Origin: Thermobrachium celere DSM 8682
GTDB lineage: Bacteria; Bacillota; Clostridia; Clostridiales; Caloramatoraceae
Assembly (NCBI RefSeq): GCF_000430995.1
Contig: NZ_HF952018.1
Span: 1,671,525 to 1,735,524 of the forward strand
Length of the DNA stretch: 64,000 bases
Reading direction: 5' to 3'
The notes under the pieces are model-generated. The model worked only from the letters and a program-made list of their open reading frames with translations, made no database searches and had not been told where the DNA came from. The stretch's first letter is position 1; every line of letters starts with the position of its first letter. The translations under genes were made by a program, and so were the position numbers. Shown here piece after piece: positions 35,282-44,380 of the stretch.

Positions 35282-37780
35282 TGCTTGAGGGTTTTGATTT
35301 GAGTTCACAACATTTTTTAATATTTTATTTGCTAATAGTTGTAAAATAGAAGCTACCATTAAAGATGAAATCATAAATATTGTTAGTACAATAACATCAT
35401 TTGTTAATATATCATAATCTATTCCAGAGATTATTTCTCTGAGGGCTGATGTAGCATAGGTCATTGGAAGATATGGGTTTATCTTTACAAAGAAGTTTGG
35501 AACAAGCTCAAGTGGGAATGTTCCTGCACAAGAAGTAAGTTGTAACATTAGTAATACTAGTGATAAAAATCTACCTGCATCCTTAAATATTAGTATTAAA
35601 GCTTCAATTACAGCTATAAACACAAAGGATAGTAAAATATTAAATCCATAGAATAAAGGTAAACTCTTCACCTGTAGTTTTAATACATGTATTAAAATAA
35701 AACTTGATGCTAAAGCTTGTAGTGTACCTAGAAAAGCAAATGTAATAAATTTTCCTAGTACAATTGATGCAGGATGTCCTTTAAATTCATCCTCAACTTC
35801 ATTAGATACTATAAAGAACATTATTAAAGCTCCAACCCATAATGATAATGGGATAAAATAAGGTGCAAAACCTGTACCATAGTCAGGAACATGGTTTATT
35901 GGTTGTTCATTTAATCTAACAGGTTCTGACATAAACTTTGACATATCTTGTGAAGAGAACTTCAATTTGTTATTTATTTCTTTATATCCTTCAGTTAATC
36001 CATCTTTTAGCTCAGCTGTTCCATCAGCAAGTCTTATTAATCCATCATTTAGTCTAACTGATCCATCATATAATTTTTCTGCTCCATTTTTTAAGGTTGT
36101 TAATCCTTCATTTAACTTTGTTGAACCATCATAAAGCTTTTCTGCTCCATCTTTTAATGAAGCTGTACCATTTTTAAGCTCACATGAACCTAAATAAAGC
36201 TTATCTAATCCTATACTTAATTCTCCTGTTTTGCTTTCTGCAAGATCTAATCCATCTCTAATCTTTTCTGCTCCAATTTTTAATTCAGCAACACCATTTG
36301 AAAGCTTAGTCGCACCTTCATTTGAGGAAATTTGTACAACCTGACCAAGTCCATCTTTTAATGATGTAGCTCCTGTTTTAGCTTCATTTAAACCGCCTAA
36401 TAGAGCTGTAAGACCATCAATTGAACCTTTAGTTGAAGCTGCAAACTTTTGGGTTCCTTCTGCAACCTGCTTTGTACCTTCTGAAAGGATTGATGTAGCT
36501 TGTATTAATCCATCTACTTTAGTAGCAGATTGTCTAAGTGGTTTTGATAAATTATCCTTTAGATTCATCTGTTGTATTTGTGTTAATACCCTTTTTGCCC
36601 CTTCAACATCACCTAAGTCTAAAAGTGTCTTAGCCAAGTCAATTGCATTTGATACGTCATCAATACCTTGAGCTGCACTATTTAGTTTTGCTGCCATATC
36701 AAGGGATCTAACTTCCTCGTCTAACTTCTTTGCACCATCTGCTACCTGATTTGCACCGTTTATAAGCTTTTCTACATCCCCCTGTGAAGCCTCTATTTGA
36801 GATTTAAAAAGTGAAACCTTATTAACTATTTGACTTAATCCCTCTTCAAGCTTTATTGAACCTTCATATAACATCTGAAGTCCTGATTTTGCGTTTAATA
36901 TATTTGGTGCAAATACTGACATACCTTGAGCTACCTTCTCAAGTCCCTCAACTAAACTTACTTGGCCATTTTTTAATCTGTTAAGTCCTTCCTTTAAATT
37001 TTTTGAGCCATCACTTGCTGTTTTTAATCCACTGCTTAATTTTTCTGCACCATTATCAAGTTTTTGTACTCCACTATTTAAAGCACCTAATCCATCCTTT
37101 AATTGTTTAGAACCATCATTTAATTTTGTTACTCCATCCTTTGCTGTTTTTAATCCATTAGATAGCTCCTCTGAACCATCCCTTAGCTTAACTGCTCCAT
37201 CATTAAGCTTGACACTCCCATCCTTTGCCTCTAAAAGCCCATCCTTCACATCATAAAGGCTGTCGATTACAACCTTTGATGCTTCTTCTGTAATTGATTT
37301 TGCAATTTCATCCTTTAATTCAAGCATTATTCTTGAAGATACTTGAGCAGCTAGGAAGTTTTTCTTTTCATTAGGGATATAAATAAGCTCTGCTTTATCT
37401 ATTTTTCCTTCTGCTGCATCTGTAATTTTAGTTGAAAAATCCTCTGGAATTATTACTGCAGAATAATATCCCTTCTTATTTAATCCTTCCATAGCTTTGT
37501 TGTAATCTACAAACTCCCATTTTATCTTTTTATTATCCTTTAGTTCTTCTACAATTTCATTTCCATAGTTAACCTTATCTCCATCCTTTATACTTCCTTT
37601 ATCTAGGTTAACTACAGCAACTGGCATCCTATCAAGTTTACTATACGGATCCCAGAAGGCATAAAGGTATAAGAAGCTATAAAGTAGTGGCATTAAAGAT
37701 ACTACCAATAAAGCAACCCGATTGAACCTACTTGTAAAAAGCCTTTTTAAGTCATTTTTTGCAATCTTTAAAGCTCTCAC
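35276..37780 (-). CDS. YhgE/Pip family ABC-2-like membrane protein
   Basis: 834 residues. One N-terminal membrane helix, a large extracytoplasmic region (~40-610), and about five C-terminal helices of the ABC-2/YhgE-Pip type. The extracytoplasmic region has two long runs of 7-residue repeats with a glycine in each (DGSVKLN, DGAVKLR, DGSEELS and so on; about 14 units near residues 180-290 and about 10 near 540-620). Family includes phage-infection protein and type VII-linked EsaA-like proteins; function here probably export or envelope stress, unproven. GTG at 37780 follows GGGAGGTG by 6 nt and is preferred to the upstream ATG, which would cover the promoter. Confidence 0.85.
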   Translation of the reverse strand: MRALKIAKNDLKRLFTSRFNRVALLVVSLMPLLYSFLYLYAFWDPYSKLDRMPVAVVNLDKGSIKDGDKVNYGNEIVEELKDNKKIKWEFVDYNKAMEGLNKKGYYSAVIIPEDFSTKITDAAEGKIDKAELIYIPNEKKNFLAAQVSSRIMLELKDEIAKSITEEASKVVIDSLYDVKDGLLEAKDGSVKLNDGAVKLRDGSEELSNGLKTAKDGVTKLNDGSKQLKDGLGALNSGVQKLDNGAEKLSSGLKTASDGSKNLKEGLNRLKNGQVSLVEGLEKVAQGMSVFAPNILNAKSGLQMLYEGSIKLEEGLSQIVNKVSLFKSQIEASQGDVEKLINGANQVADGAKKLDEEVRSLDMAAKLNSAAQGIDDVSNAIDLAKTLLDLGDVEGAKRVLTQIQQMNLKDNLSKPLRQSATKVDGLIQATSILSEGTKQVAEGTQKFAASTKGSIDGLTALLGGLNEAKTGATSLKDGLGQVVQISSNEGATKLSNGVAELKIGAEKIRDGLDLAESKTGELSIGLDKLYLGSCELKNGTASLKDGAEKLYDGSTKLNEGLTTLKNGAEKLYDGSVRLNDGLIRLADGTAELKDGLTEGYKEINNKLKFSSQDMSKFMSEPVRLNEQPINHVPDYGTGFAPYFIPLSLWVGALIMFFIVSNEVEDEFKGHPASIVLGKFITFAFLGTLQALASSFILIHVLKLQVKSLPLFYGFNILLSFVFIAVIEALILIFKDAGRFLSLVLLMLQLTSCAGTFPLELVPNFFVKINPYLPMTYATSALREIISGIDYDILTNDVIVLTIFMISSLMVASILQLLANKILKNVVNSNQNPQAA

Positions 37781-37800
37781 ATATTTCACCTCCCTATTTA

Positions 37801-37864
37801 TACTCGTTAGTATAATAATATAACTTTTGTACTGACTAGTCAATATATTTTTGTACTGGTTAGT
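37801..37864 (-). promoter_or_regulatory. Three TetR-type operator copies over the yhgE promoter
   Basis: TACTNNNTAGT occurs three times: 37801-37811 (TACTCGTTAGT), 37830-37840 (TACTGACTAGT, centred on the palindrome TGACTAGTCA) and 37854-37864 (TACTGGTTAGT). Copy 2 overlaps the -35 box, copy 1 covers the transcription start, copy 3 is upstream. The tetR-like gene next door is the likely source of the repressor. Confidence 0.6.
37815..37843 (-). promoter_or_regulatory. Promoter of the yhgE-like gene
   Basis: TTGACT (37838-37843), 17-nt spacer, TATTAT (37815-37820) on the minus strand. Confidence 0.65.
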
Positions 37865-37902
37865 TTAAATTTATGTGAACATTTTATGAATATATGTACA
37901 AT

Positions 37903-37933
37903 AAAAAAAAAGATGAACATTCGTTCATCTTTT
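37903..37933 (-). terminator. Terminator of the tetR-like gene
   Basis: Perfect 11-bp stem AAAAGATGAAC/GTTCATCTTTT (37908-37918, 37923-37933) with 4-nt loop and a run of nine T on the minus strand; isolates tetR from yhgE transcription. Confidence 0.9.
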
Positions 37934-38491
37934 CCCTATACCCCTCATCATAAATTCAATTGTCTCTTCAATCATATCATTTGTGTCCATATCCTTATGT
38001 ATTAAACTATATACAACTGTTGATGCCATTACTCCAAAGAAATTAAATGCCTTTACCTTTATATCATTTCCATCAATAAGCCCTGCATCTGCCGCTTCCT
38101 TTAAATAACCCTCTATCAGTCTAAAGTATCTATTTAATATTTCTCTAAGCTGGCTTTGTCTCTCCTCATCTCCCCACATTTGACTTAATATTGTTTTAAA
38201 GAATTCTATGTATTTGATAACTAAATCTAACTGTACTTTGCAAACCATTCTCAATTTTTCTATAGGGTTATCAAGATGTTTAGTCCTATCAACTATCTCA
38301 TCCTCAACCATCTTTAATCCTTCATCTATTATAAACCTAAATATATCCTCTTTACTTTTAAAATGGTAATACAATGTACCCTTTGCTACACCTGCAGTTT
38401 CTGCTATTTCATCCATAGTAGATTTATGATATCCCTTTTGTGAAAAGGCCTTTATTGCTGCTTCAAATATTATTTTTTTTGTCTTATTCAT
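37925..38491 (-). CDS. TetR/AcrR family transcriptional regulator
   Basis: 188 residues. N-terminal TetR helix-turn-helix: IIFEAAIKAFSQKGYHKSTMDEIAETAGVAKGTLYYHFKSKEDI-type sequence over residues ~5-50, then an all-helical ligand domain. ATG at 38491 follows GGAGAGGTG. Upstream of and codirectional with the yhgE-like gene, separated by its own terminator and by three operator-like repeats, so it probably represses yhgE. Confidence 0.93.
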   Translation of the reverse strand: MNKTKKIIFEAAIKAFSQKGYHKSTMDEIAETAGVAKGTLYYHFKSKEDIFRFIIDEGLKMVEDEIVDRTKHLDNPIEKLRMVCKVQLDLVIKYIEFFKTILSQMWGDEERQSQLREILNRYFRLIEGYLKEAADAGLIDGNDIKVKAFNFFGVMASTVVYSLIHKDMDTNDMIEETIEFMMRGIGKR

Positions 38492-38642
38492 ATGCTCACC
38501 TCTCCCTAAGTATTCCAAAATTTATTATTGCATATTTTTTTAAATTAAACAATATAGTATAAAATTTTTTATTTTTCTTATTGTTATTTATTTAAATGGC
38601 ATTAAATATACTTTACTAGATAAATATAGGGGGATAATATTT

Positions 38643-39488
38643 ATGCTGCTTTTCATTTTTTACCTAATTTTTTATATTTCATTGTATACAAAAGAAGTTT
38701 ATTTATCTAGAACCAATTCCGAAGTCATATCCTTATGTAAAACTGACTACAAAATTAATTCTGAAAACAAGATAAATGATTACATAGAAGATGATGTTTA
38801 CATAAAATATATTTATGACAAGTTAAAATCAAGCAAACAAACAAATTCCCAAAACACTAACTTAAAACCTAAAAAAAATAGAGAAAAGATAATATACCTT
38901 ACCTTTGATGATGGACCAAGTAAATTAACATTAGATGTACTTAAAGTTTTAAATCAATATGACATAAAAGCAACATTTTTTGTAGTTGGAAACAATGTTA
39001 AAGTATATCCTGAAGTTATAGTTAAACTTAAAGAACATGGACATGCTATAGGTCTACATTCATACACCCATAATTATAAACACATCTATGCTAATTACCA
39101 AAACTTCATTGATGAAATGATAGCTACTCAAACACTTATATATAACATAACACAAGAGAAAGTAGATATAATAAGGTTTCCCGGTGGTAGCTACAAAAGA
39201 TTAAATAAAGATTTTTATTGTGAATTAAAAAAATACAACTTTAAGATTTATGATTGGAATATTTCAAGTCAAGACGGTATTAGCTCACAATCTGATGAAG
39301 ATACCATTTTAAAAAGCGCAACAGAAAATAGCTCTCGATCAAATATTATACTGCTTATGCACTGCAGAGAAACAGATAAAAAGACACTTCATGTTCTTCC
39401 TAAAATTATTGAATTTTATAAAAGCAAAGGCTATAAGTTTGAAACAATAAATCAATCAACACCAGAATATATTTTTCCTTTTAAGTAG
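38643..39488 (+). CDS. Polysaccharide deacetylase (NodB/PdaA-like)
   Basis: 281 residues. N-terminal hydrophobic anchor (residues ~1-16), a linker, then a NodB deacetylase domain (about 83-275): TFDDGPS with catalytic Asp and metal Asp, HSYTHNY with two metal His, RFPGGSYK, and LMHCR near the end. Such enzymes remove acetyl groups from peptidoglycan or other wall polymers and are often sporulation genes (PdaA makes cortex muramic lactam). GGGGGAT ribosome site. Terminator follows directly. Confidence 0.9.
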   Translation: MLLFIFYLIFYISLYTKEVYLSRTNSEVISLCKTDYKINSENKINDYIEDDVYIKYIYDKLKSSKQTNSQNTNLKPKKNREKIIYLTFDDGPSKLTLDVLKVLNQYDIKATFFVVGNNVKVYPEVIVKLKEHGHAIGLHSYTHNYKHIYANYQNFIDEMIATQTLIYNITQEKVDIIRFPGGSYKRLNKDFYCELKKYNFKIYDWNISSQDGISSQSDEDTILKSATENSSRSNIILLMHCRETDKKTLHVLPKIIEFYKSKGYKFETINQSTPEYIFPFK

Positions 39489-39507
39489 GTTTTAACCTAC
39501 TTTTTTT
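39483..39507 (+). terminator. Terminator of the deacetylase gene
   Basis: 9-bp stem AAGTAGGTT/AACCTACTT with tiny loop, then seven T. Confidence 0.85.
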
Positions 39508-39510
39508 GTA

Positions 39511-39538
39511 ACAAAAATTCATTTTTATACATAGATTA
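39511..39538 (+). promoter_or_regulatory. SigK-like promoter of the small Cys-rich cluster
   Basis: AC (39511-39512), 17-nt spacer, CATAGATTA (39530-39538), matching the mother-cell SigK pattern AC-N16/17-CATAnnnTA. Short motif, so moderate weight only. Confidence 0.4.
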
Positions 39539-39580
39539 TTATTAGAAATACATTAATTCGACAAGAAAGAAGGTGAATAC

Positions 39581-39844
39581 ATGGATATATCAAATTTATT
39601 ATCAGTATGTCCAACAGGTCAACCAACAACTACTAATACTTGGGCATGGTTTATTATACTTTTAATAATATTAGGGTATGGAAATCAGGGATATGAATGC
39701 TCATGTAGAAGATGCAGAAGAAGAAAACATCGCAGATGCTGTAACGACTTCTTTGGTGGAGACGCTCTATTTGCACTGCTAATCTTAGCATTGATATTCC
39801 TGCTTTCCAAATCCCCATGCACCAACACCACAACAACTTGTTAA
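39581..39844 (+). CDS. Small Cys/Arg-rich membrane protein, probably spore-related
   Basis: 87 residues. Two hydrophobic helices (about 21-32 and 60-75) flank a basic cysteine cluster CSCRRCRRRKHRRCC; a further Cys ends the chain. No family recognised; FFGGDALFALLILALIFLL recalls tiny YjcZ-type sporulation proteins. GAAGGTG ribosome site. First of three tiny genes in a row, after a SigK-like promoter and next to a deacetylase gene, so a role in the spore coat or envelope is inferred. Confidence 0.7.
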   Translation: MDISNLLSVCPTGQPTTTNTWAWFIILLIILGYGNQGYECSCRRCRRRKHRRCCNDFFGGDALFALLILALIFLLSKSPCTNTTTTC

Positions 39845-39871
39845 TATTCTATAGGTAAAGGGGGGTTTGCC

Positions 39872-40078
39872 ATGTCAAAGAAATGTTGTGGTCTTAACAA
39901 TATGTGCAGCTTGATCATCCTACTTCTCATCTTACTACAATTCGGTAGAAGAGGTGGCGGCTGCCAACATCATGACGGTCCAGTAGACTTCATGGGAGCT
40001 AATACTACAATTGACAACAGCGTACTATTCGTTATTGTACTCTACTATCTAATTTGCTGCGGCTGTGGCAAGAAATGA
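39872..40078 (+). CDS. Small Cys-rich membrane protein, probably spore-related
   Basis: 68 residues with CC near each end (MSKKCCGLNNMC and CCGCGKK) and two hydrophobic helices (about 13-23 and 49-62) around a Gly/His-rich loop (GRRGGGCQHHDG). Related in design, not obviously in sequence, to the preceding protein. Strong GGGGGG ribosome site; 27 nt after the previous gene. Confidence 0.68.
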   Translation: MSKKCCGLNNMCSLIILLLILLQFGRRGGGCQHHDGPVDFMGANTTIDNSVLFVIVLYYLICCGCGKK

Positions 40079-40105
40079 TGATATGCTGCTAATATTAGAA
40101 GCATG

Positions 40106-40127
40106 TGGGGATGGCTAACCATCCCCA
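40106..40127 (+). other. Hairpin between second and third small spore-type genes
   Basis: Perfect 9-bp GC-rich stem TGGGGATGG/CCATCCCCA with CTAA loop but no T run; perhaps a processing or stability element. Confidence 0.55.
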
Positions 40128-40154
40128 TACATAGAAATTAAAGGAAGTGATTAG

Positions 40155-40454
40155 ATGGGTCATCATAAAAAGCATCACAAACATAAACATCAAAACGAAG
40201 ATTTAAATCAACTCGATTTAAATAATGTCGATATGTCTCAAATTCAAAACATAATGCAGAATATAGACATGAACCAATTAAATTCCTTACTATCCAATTT
40301 AAACATTCCAAAACAGAATAATAATTTAACCAATTTAAATTACCCTCAAAATAATGTTATAGCAGTTTTATCTGCATTAAAACCCTTCTTACCAGAACAC
40401 AGATGTATGATCATCGATAGGATTATAGAAAGCCTTTCAAACATAACATTTTAA
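40155..40454 (+). CDS. Small His-rich protein, probably spore-related
   Basis: 99 residues. Starts with a His/Lys tract (MGHHKKHHKHKHQ), then an Asn/Gln/Leu-rich low-complexity region, then a conserved-looking C-terminal helix pair VIAVLSALKPFLPEHRCMIIDRIIESL. Similar C-terminal ALKPFL modules occur in small clostridial sporulation proteins. The His tract may bind metal. AAAGGAAGTG ribosome site. Not assigned to a family. Confidence 0.68.
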   Translation: MGHHKKHHKHKHQNEDLNQLDLNNVDMSQIQNIMQNIDMNQLNSLLSNLNIPKQNNNLTNLNYPQNNVIAVLSALKPFLPEHRCMIIDRIIESLSNITF

Positions 40455-40491
40455 ACTTGCTTATAAATACTCATAAATTTTATTTATTAAA

Positions 40492-40546
40492 AACCCCATG
40501 AATGGATTTTTACATTTAAATCCATCCATGGGGTTATCTATTTTTT
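40492..40546 (+). terminator. Terminator of the small-protein cluster
   Basis: 18-bp stem with one mismatch (AACCCCATGAATGGATTT, 40492-40509, against 40518-40535) followed by TTATCTATTTTTT; also lies at the 3' end of the convergent CPBP gene. Confidence 0.8.
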
Positions 40547-41270
40547 ATTGCATTAAAACTGGATTTACAATTTTAAGAGCAATTATAACAATAGTAGAGG
40601 TTAAATTAAATATAAAATGATTTAAAACAGCAGCACGATATCCATACTTTTCATATAAAATACAGTTCATAATTCCCAATGAGAAGGTTCCAATAGAACT
40701 GGCAATATTAAAATGCAATATCATAAATAATACACTTGTCAATACTGCTGAAAGTGTTTTACCAATTTTTTTGCTAAACCCTCTATAAAATATATGTCTA
40801 AACACATATTCTTCTAAAAATGGAGCAAACAAAACCGTTATAAGTGATAACCAAATAACCCTTCCCCAACTGCCTTCATAAAACATTTTAACAACATCTT
40901 GTGACTCAGGATTTATTCCAAATTTCATTAAAAGAATAACAAATAGAGCTGTAACTAATAATATTATAAATTTAAACGTTATGCTATACAGAACTATTTC
41001 AAACTTTTTACTGCCTATTGGTTTAGTTAAATTATCTCTATAATCACTCTGCCTTTTATTATGCCAGTGTAAAATCAACATAACTAAAATAAATGGAGCT
41101 AAATTTTGAGTAAATATTGTTAATGCCATATAAATAATAAATATTATAAATGACACTAATTTATTAGCTCTTTTTAATATCCTCCTTCTAAATGCAATAA
41201 AGGGAGGTATGGCTAAAAAAGTTAGTATTATTAAATCCTTTAACAAATCAACTAATTTTATATTATTCAT
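40545..41270 (-). CDS. CPBP family intramembrane metalloprotease
   Basis: 241 residues, about seven helices. Abi/CAAX protease motifs: EEYVFRHIFYRGF (EExxxR) and FMILHFNIAS (second His motif). Bacterial members have varied roles (bacteriocin immunity, peptide processing); none can be chosen here. Follows the engB terminator on the same strand. Confidence 0.88.
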   Translation of the reverse strand: MNNIKLVDLLKDLIILTFLAIPPFIAFRRRILKRANKLVSFIIFIIYMALTIFTQNLAPFILVMLILHWHNKRQSDYRDNLTKPIGSKKFEIVLYSITFKFIILLVTALFVILLMKFGINPESQDVVKMFYEGSWGRVIWLSLITVLFAPFLEEYVFRHIFYRGFSKKIGKTLSAVLTSVLFMILHFNIASSIGTFSLGIMNCILYEKYGYRAAVLNHFIFNLTSTIVIIALKIVNPVLMQ

Positions 41271-41299
41271 ATTAATCCCCCATATATTAAAATTAACTA

Positions 41300-41335
41300 A
41301 AGCTGCCCTTAATATTATATTAAAAAGGGCAGCTT
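41300..41335 (-). terminator. Terminator of the lon-engB unit
   Basis: Perfect 11-bp stem AAGCTGCCCTT/AAGGGCAGCTT (41300-41310, 41325-41335); downstream TAGTTAATTTT is a modest U tract. Confidence 0.7.
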
Positions 41336-41344
41336 ATTATAACT

Positions 41345-41938
41345 TTATTCAACAATACCACAGGTAGATTTTATAACTTCCCAAAGTTCTTCTTTGCCCC
41401 TTCTTGTTTCAGAAGAAAATAATATAAATGTTTCATCCTGTGTAAGCTTTAATGCTTTCTTTATTACAGGTACCTGCTTTGCTATTTGATTGTTGCTTAA
41501 TTTGTCAGACTTAGTAGCTACTACAACTACCTTCTTTCCTGTTTGTCTCATCCATTCTAACATCAATTTATCATCCTGTGTAGGTTCATGCCTTATATCA
41601 ACAAGCAATATGACTAATTTTAATTCATCTCTAGAATTGAGGTACCCCTCTATCATGCTACCCCATTTCTTTTTTTCTTCCTTTGATACCTTTGCATATC
41701 CATAACCAGGTAAATCCACAAGATAAAGGTTATCATTAATATTGTAAAAATTAATAGTTCTTGTCTTACCTGGTTTACTACTTGTTCTAGCTAATGATTT
41801 TCTATTTACAAGAGTATTTATTAATGAAGACTTTCCTACATTTGATCTTCCTGCAAAGGCCACTTCAGGATAACCTGTTGTTGGGTATTGCGATTTTAAT
41901 GCTGCAACACATTCTATTTCTGCCTTTCTTATAATCAT
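41345..41938 (-). CDS. engB: Ribosome biogenesis GTPase EngB/YsxC
   Basis: 197 residues. G1 GRSNVGKSS, switch TSSKPGKTRTINFY, G3 DLPGYGYAKV, G4 ATKSDKL and G5 FSSETRRG. Acts in late 50S assembly. Starts 3 nt after the lon stop, the usual lon-engB arrangement of Firmicutes. Confidence 0.97.
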   Translation of the reverse strand: MIIRKAEIECVAALKSQYPTTGYPEVAFAGRSNVGKSSLINTLVNRKSLARTSSKPGKTRTINFYNINDNLYLVDLPGYGYAKVSKEEKKKWGSMIEGYLNSRDELKLVILLVDIRHEPTQDDKLMLEWMRQTGKKVVVVATKSDKLSNNQIAKQVPVIKKALKLTQDETFILFSSETRRGKEELWEVIKSTCGIVE

Positions 41939-41941
41939 AGG

Positions 41942-44251
41942 CTACCTCCTTAGTGCAATATCTAGCACTTCCTCAACTCTCTCTACAAATTTAAATTCTA
42001 TTTTTCTTTTTATGTTTTCAGGTATCTTTTCAATGTCCTTTTTATTATCCATAGGTAATATAACTGTTCTTATACCTGCTCTATATGCAGCTAGTGTTTT
42101 TTCTTTAACTCCACCTATTGGAAGAACCCTTCCAGTAAGTGTTATTTCTCCCGTCATAGCTACATCACTTCTAACTGGTATTTTAGATAATGCTGAAACC
42201 ATTGCAGTAATCATAGTAACACCTGCTGATGGTCCATCCTTTGGAACTGCTCCCTCTGGCACATGTATGTGTATATCTGTATTTTTATAGAATTCTTCAT
42301 CTATGTTGAATTCTTTTGCATGTGCCCTTACAAAGCTATAGCCTGCTCTTGCTGATTCCTTCATTACATCTCCTAATTTACCTGTTAATTCAAGCTTTCC
42401 GCTTCCAGCCATAGGTATCACTTCAACAGGTAGAGTATCTCCACCATAAGCAGTCCATGCTAAGCCCATTACTACACCAATTTGATCCTTTTTATTCATT
42501 TCTTCGTACTTATACCTTGGAATACCAAGATATTTACTTAAATTTTGTTGAGTGATTTTAATCCTTTTATCACCCTTTTCAAGTAGCTCAATAGCAGCCT
42601 TTCTACATATAGTTCCGATTTTTCTCTCAAGGTTTCTTACTCCTGATTCTCTTGTATATAGATTTATTACATCCTTTATTGCCTTATCACTAATACTTAA
42701 TATTCCCTCTTTTATTCCATTTTCCTTCATTTGTCTTGGAATTAGATAATCTTTGCATATATGGAGCTTCTCTTCATCAGTATAACCTGACAATTCAATA
42801 ACTTCCATTCTATCAAGAAGAGGTCTTGGAATTGTATCTAGAGTATTTGCTGTTGTTATAAAAAGTACCTTAGACAAATCAAATGGAAGTTCTAAATAGT
42901 GATCTCTGAAGCTATGATTTTGTTCTGCATCTAAAACCTCTAGTAGTGCATCTGCAGGATCACCCTTAAAATCTGAACTCATTTTATCTATTTCATCAAG
43001 TAGGAATACAGGGTTTTTAGAGCCTGCCTGCTTCATTCCATTTATTATTCTACCTGGCATTGCACCAATATATGTTCTTCTATGCCCTCTTATTTCAGCT
43101 TCATCTCTTACTCCTCCAAGAGACATTCTAACAAATTTTCTTCCCAATGAATTTGCAATTGATTTTGCAATAGATGTCTTACCAACTCCTGGAGGACCAA
43201 CTAAGCAAAGAATTGGACCCTTCATACTTTTATTTAATTTAGTCACAGCAAGATATTCAAGTATTCTCTCTTTTACATCTTCTAAACCAAAATGTTCCTT
43301 TTCAAGTACTTCTCTAACCTTCTTAATATCATCTTCATCCTTTGTTTCCTTACTCCATGGAAGATTTACAACCCAGTCCAAATAAGTTCTTATAACTCCT
43401 GTTTCTGGAGACTGAGCCCCTAATCTCTCCATTCTTGAAAGTTCATATAACGCCTTTTCCTTTGCTTCCTTTGGCATTTTAGCCTTTTCTATTTTCTTTT
43501 TATATTCCTCTATTTCAGCCTGTATTCCATCTCTATCTCCAAGTTCCTCTTGTATCACCTTAAGCTGTTCTCTTAAATAATACTCTTTTTGCATTCTATC
43601 AATCTTTTTCTTAACCTTAGCACTAATTTTTCTTTCTATCTTTAAAATTTCTATTTCTCTAGCTAAAATCTCAAGAAGTTTTGTAAGCCTTTCCTTTGGT
43701 TCAATTGCCTCAAGTAATTCTTGTCTATTTTCCTGCTTAATAATTAAATAAGATGTTATTACATCTGACAATTTACTTGGATCATCTATATCTATAACTG
43801 TTGCTAATACATCTTCTGGAATTGTTGGATTTAAAGATATGTACTCCTCAAACTCATCTATAACCTGTCTCATTATTGCCTCTATTTCTACATTTACATT
43901 TACCTTCTTTTCTTCAAACACTAAAGCCTTAGCCTCAAAATAAGGCTCTGTCTTTGTAAATTCAAGTACCTCTGCTCTATTTAAACCCTCTACTAAAACC
44001 CTAATGCTGTCTCCTGGAAGTTTTAGTATCTGCTTAATCTTTGAAACTGTTCCGATTTTATATATATCATCAAAAGTTGGGTCCTCTACCTTTAAGTCCT
44101 TTTGTGTAACAAGTAGTATTGTTTGATCATTAACCATTGCCTCTTCAAGTGCTGCAATGGACTTCTGTCTTCCAACATCAAAATGTAAAACCATATGAGG
44201 AAATATTGTCAGTCCTCTTAAAGGTATAAGAGGTAACTTTACTTCTGTCAT
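41942..44251 (-). CDS. lon: ATP-dependent protease La (LonA)
   Basis: 769 residues. N-terminal substrate domain (~1-200), AAA+ domain with Walker [10 protein letters not shown] and Walker [11 protein letters not shown], and C-terminal S16 protease domain with catalytic Ser in [11 protein letters not shown] and Lys in [14 protein letters not shown]. Soluble quality-control protease. Own sigma-A promoter; coupled with engB. Confidence 0.98.
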   Translation of the reverse strand: MTEVKLPLIPLRGLTIFPHMVLHFDVGRQKSIAALEEAMVNDQTILLVTQKDLKVEDPTFDDIYKIGTVSKIKQILKLPGDSIRVLVEGLNRAEVLEFTKTEPYFEAKALVFEEKKVNVNVEIEAIMRQVIDEFEEYISLNPTIPEDVLATVIDIDDPSKLSDVITSYLIIKQENRQELLEAIEPKERLTKLLEILAREIEILKIERKISAKVKKKIDRMQKEYYLREQLKVIQEELGDRDGIQAEIEEYKKKIEKAKMPKEAKEKALYELSRMERLGAQSPETGVIRTYLDWVVNLPWSKETKDEDDIKKVREVLEKEHFGLEDVKERILEYLAVTKLNKSMKGPILCLVGPPGVGKTSIAKSIANSLGRKFVRMSLGGVRDEAEIRGHRRTYIGAMPGRIINGMKQAGSKNPVFLLDEIDKMSSDFKGDPADALLEVLDAEQNHSFRDHYLELPFDLSKVLFITTANTLDTIPRPLLDRMEVIELSGYTDEEKLHICKDYLIPRQMKENGIKEGILSISDKAIKDVINLYTRESGVRNLERKIGTICRKAAIELLEKGDKRIKITQQNLSKYLGIPRYKYEEMNKKDQIGVVMGLAWTAYGGDTLPVEVIPMAGSGKLELTGKLGDVMKESARAGYSFVRAHAKEFNIDEEFYKNTDIHIHVPEGAVPKDGPSAGVTMITAMVSALSKIPVRSDVAMTGEITLTGRVLPIGGVKEKTLAAYRAGIRTVILPMDNKKDIEKIPENIKRKIEFKFVERVEEVLDIALRR

Positions 44252-44287
44252 AGTTTCAACTCCTTTCTAGGACGTTTCAATTAATAT

Positions 44288-44317
44288 ATTATAACCTATA
44301 ATATACAATTTTTTCAA
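44288..44317 (-). promoter_or_regulatory. Promoter of lon
   Basis: TTGAAA (44312-44317), 18-nt spacer, TATAAT (44288-44293) on the minus strand. No CIRCE or CtsR-like repeat was recognised near it. Confidence 0.6.
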
Positions 44318-44340
44318 CTTATCTTTTACTTTATACAAAA

Positions 44341-44373
44341 TTAAAGGTATGCGAGCAGTTTGCATACCTTTAA
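44341..44373 (-). terminator. Terminator of lonB
   Basis: Perfect 12-bp stem TTAAAGGTATGC/GCATACCTTTAA with 9-nt loop, then TTTT-rich tail on the minus strand. Confidence 0.82.
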
Positions 44374-44380
44374 AATTCAT

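Noticed and set aside
38595..38612. TGGCATTAAATATAC upstream of the deacetylase gene as a second sigma-54 promoter
   Set aside because: The -12 GC dinucleotide is missing, so it fails the essential part of the consensus.
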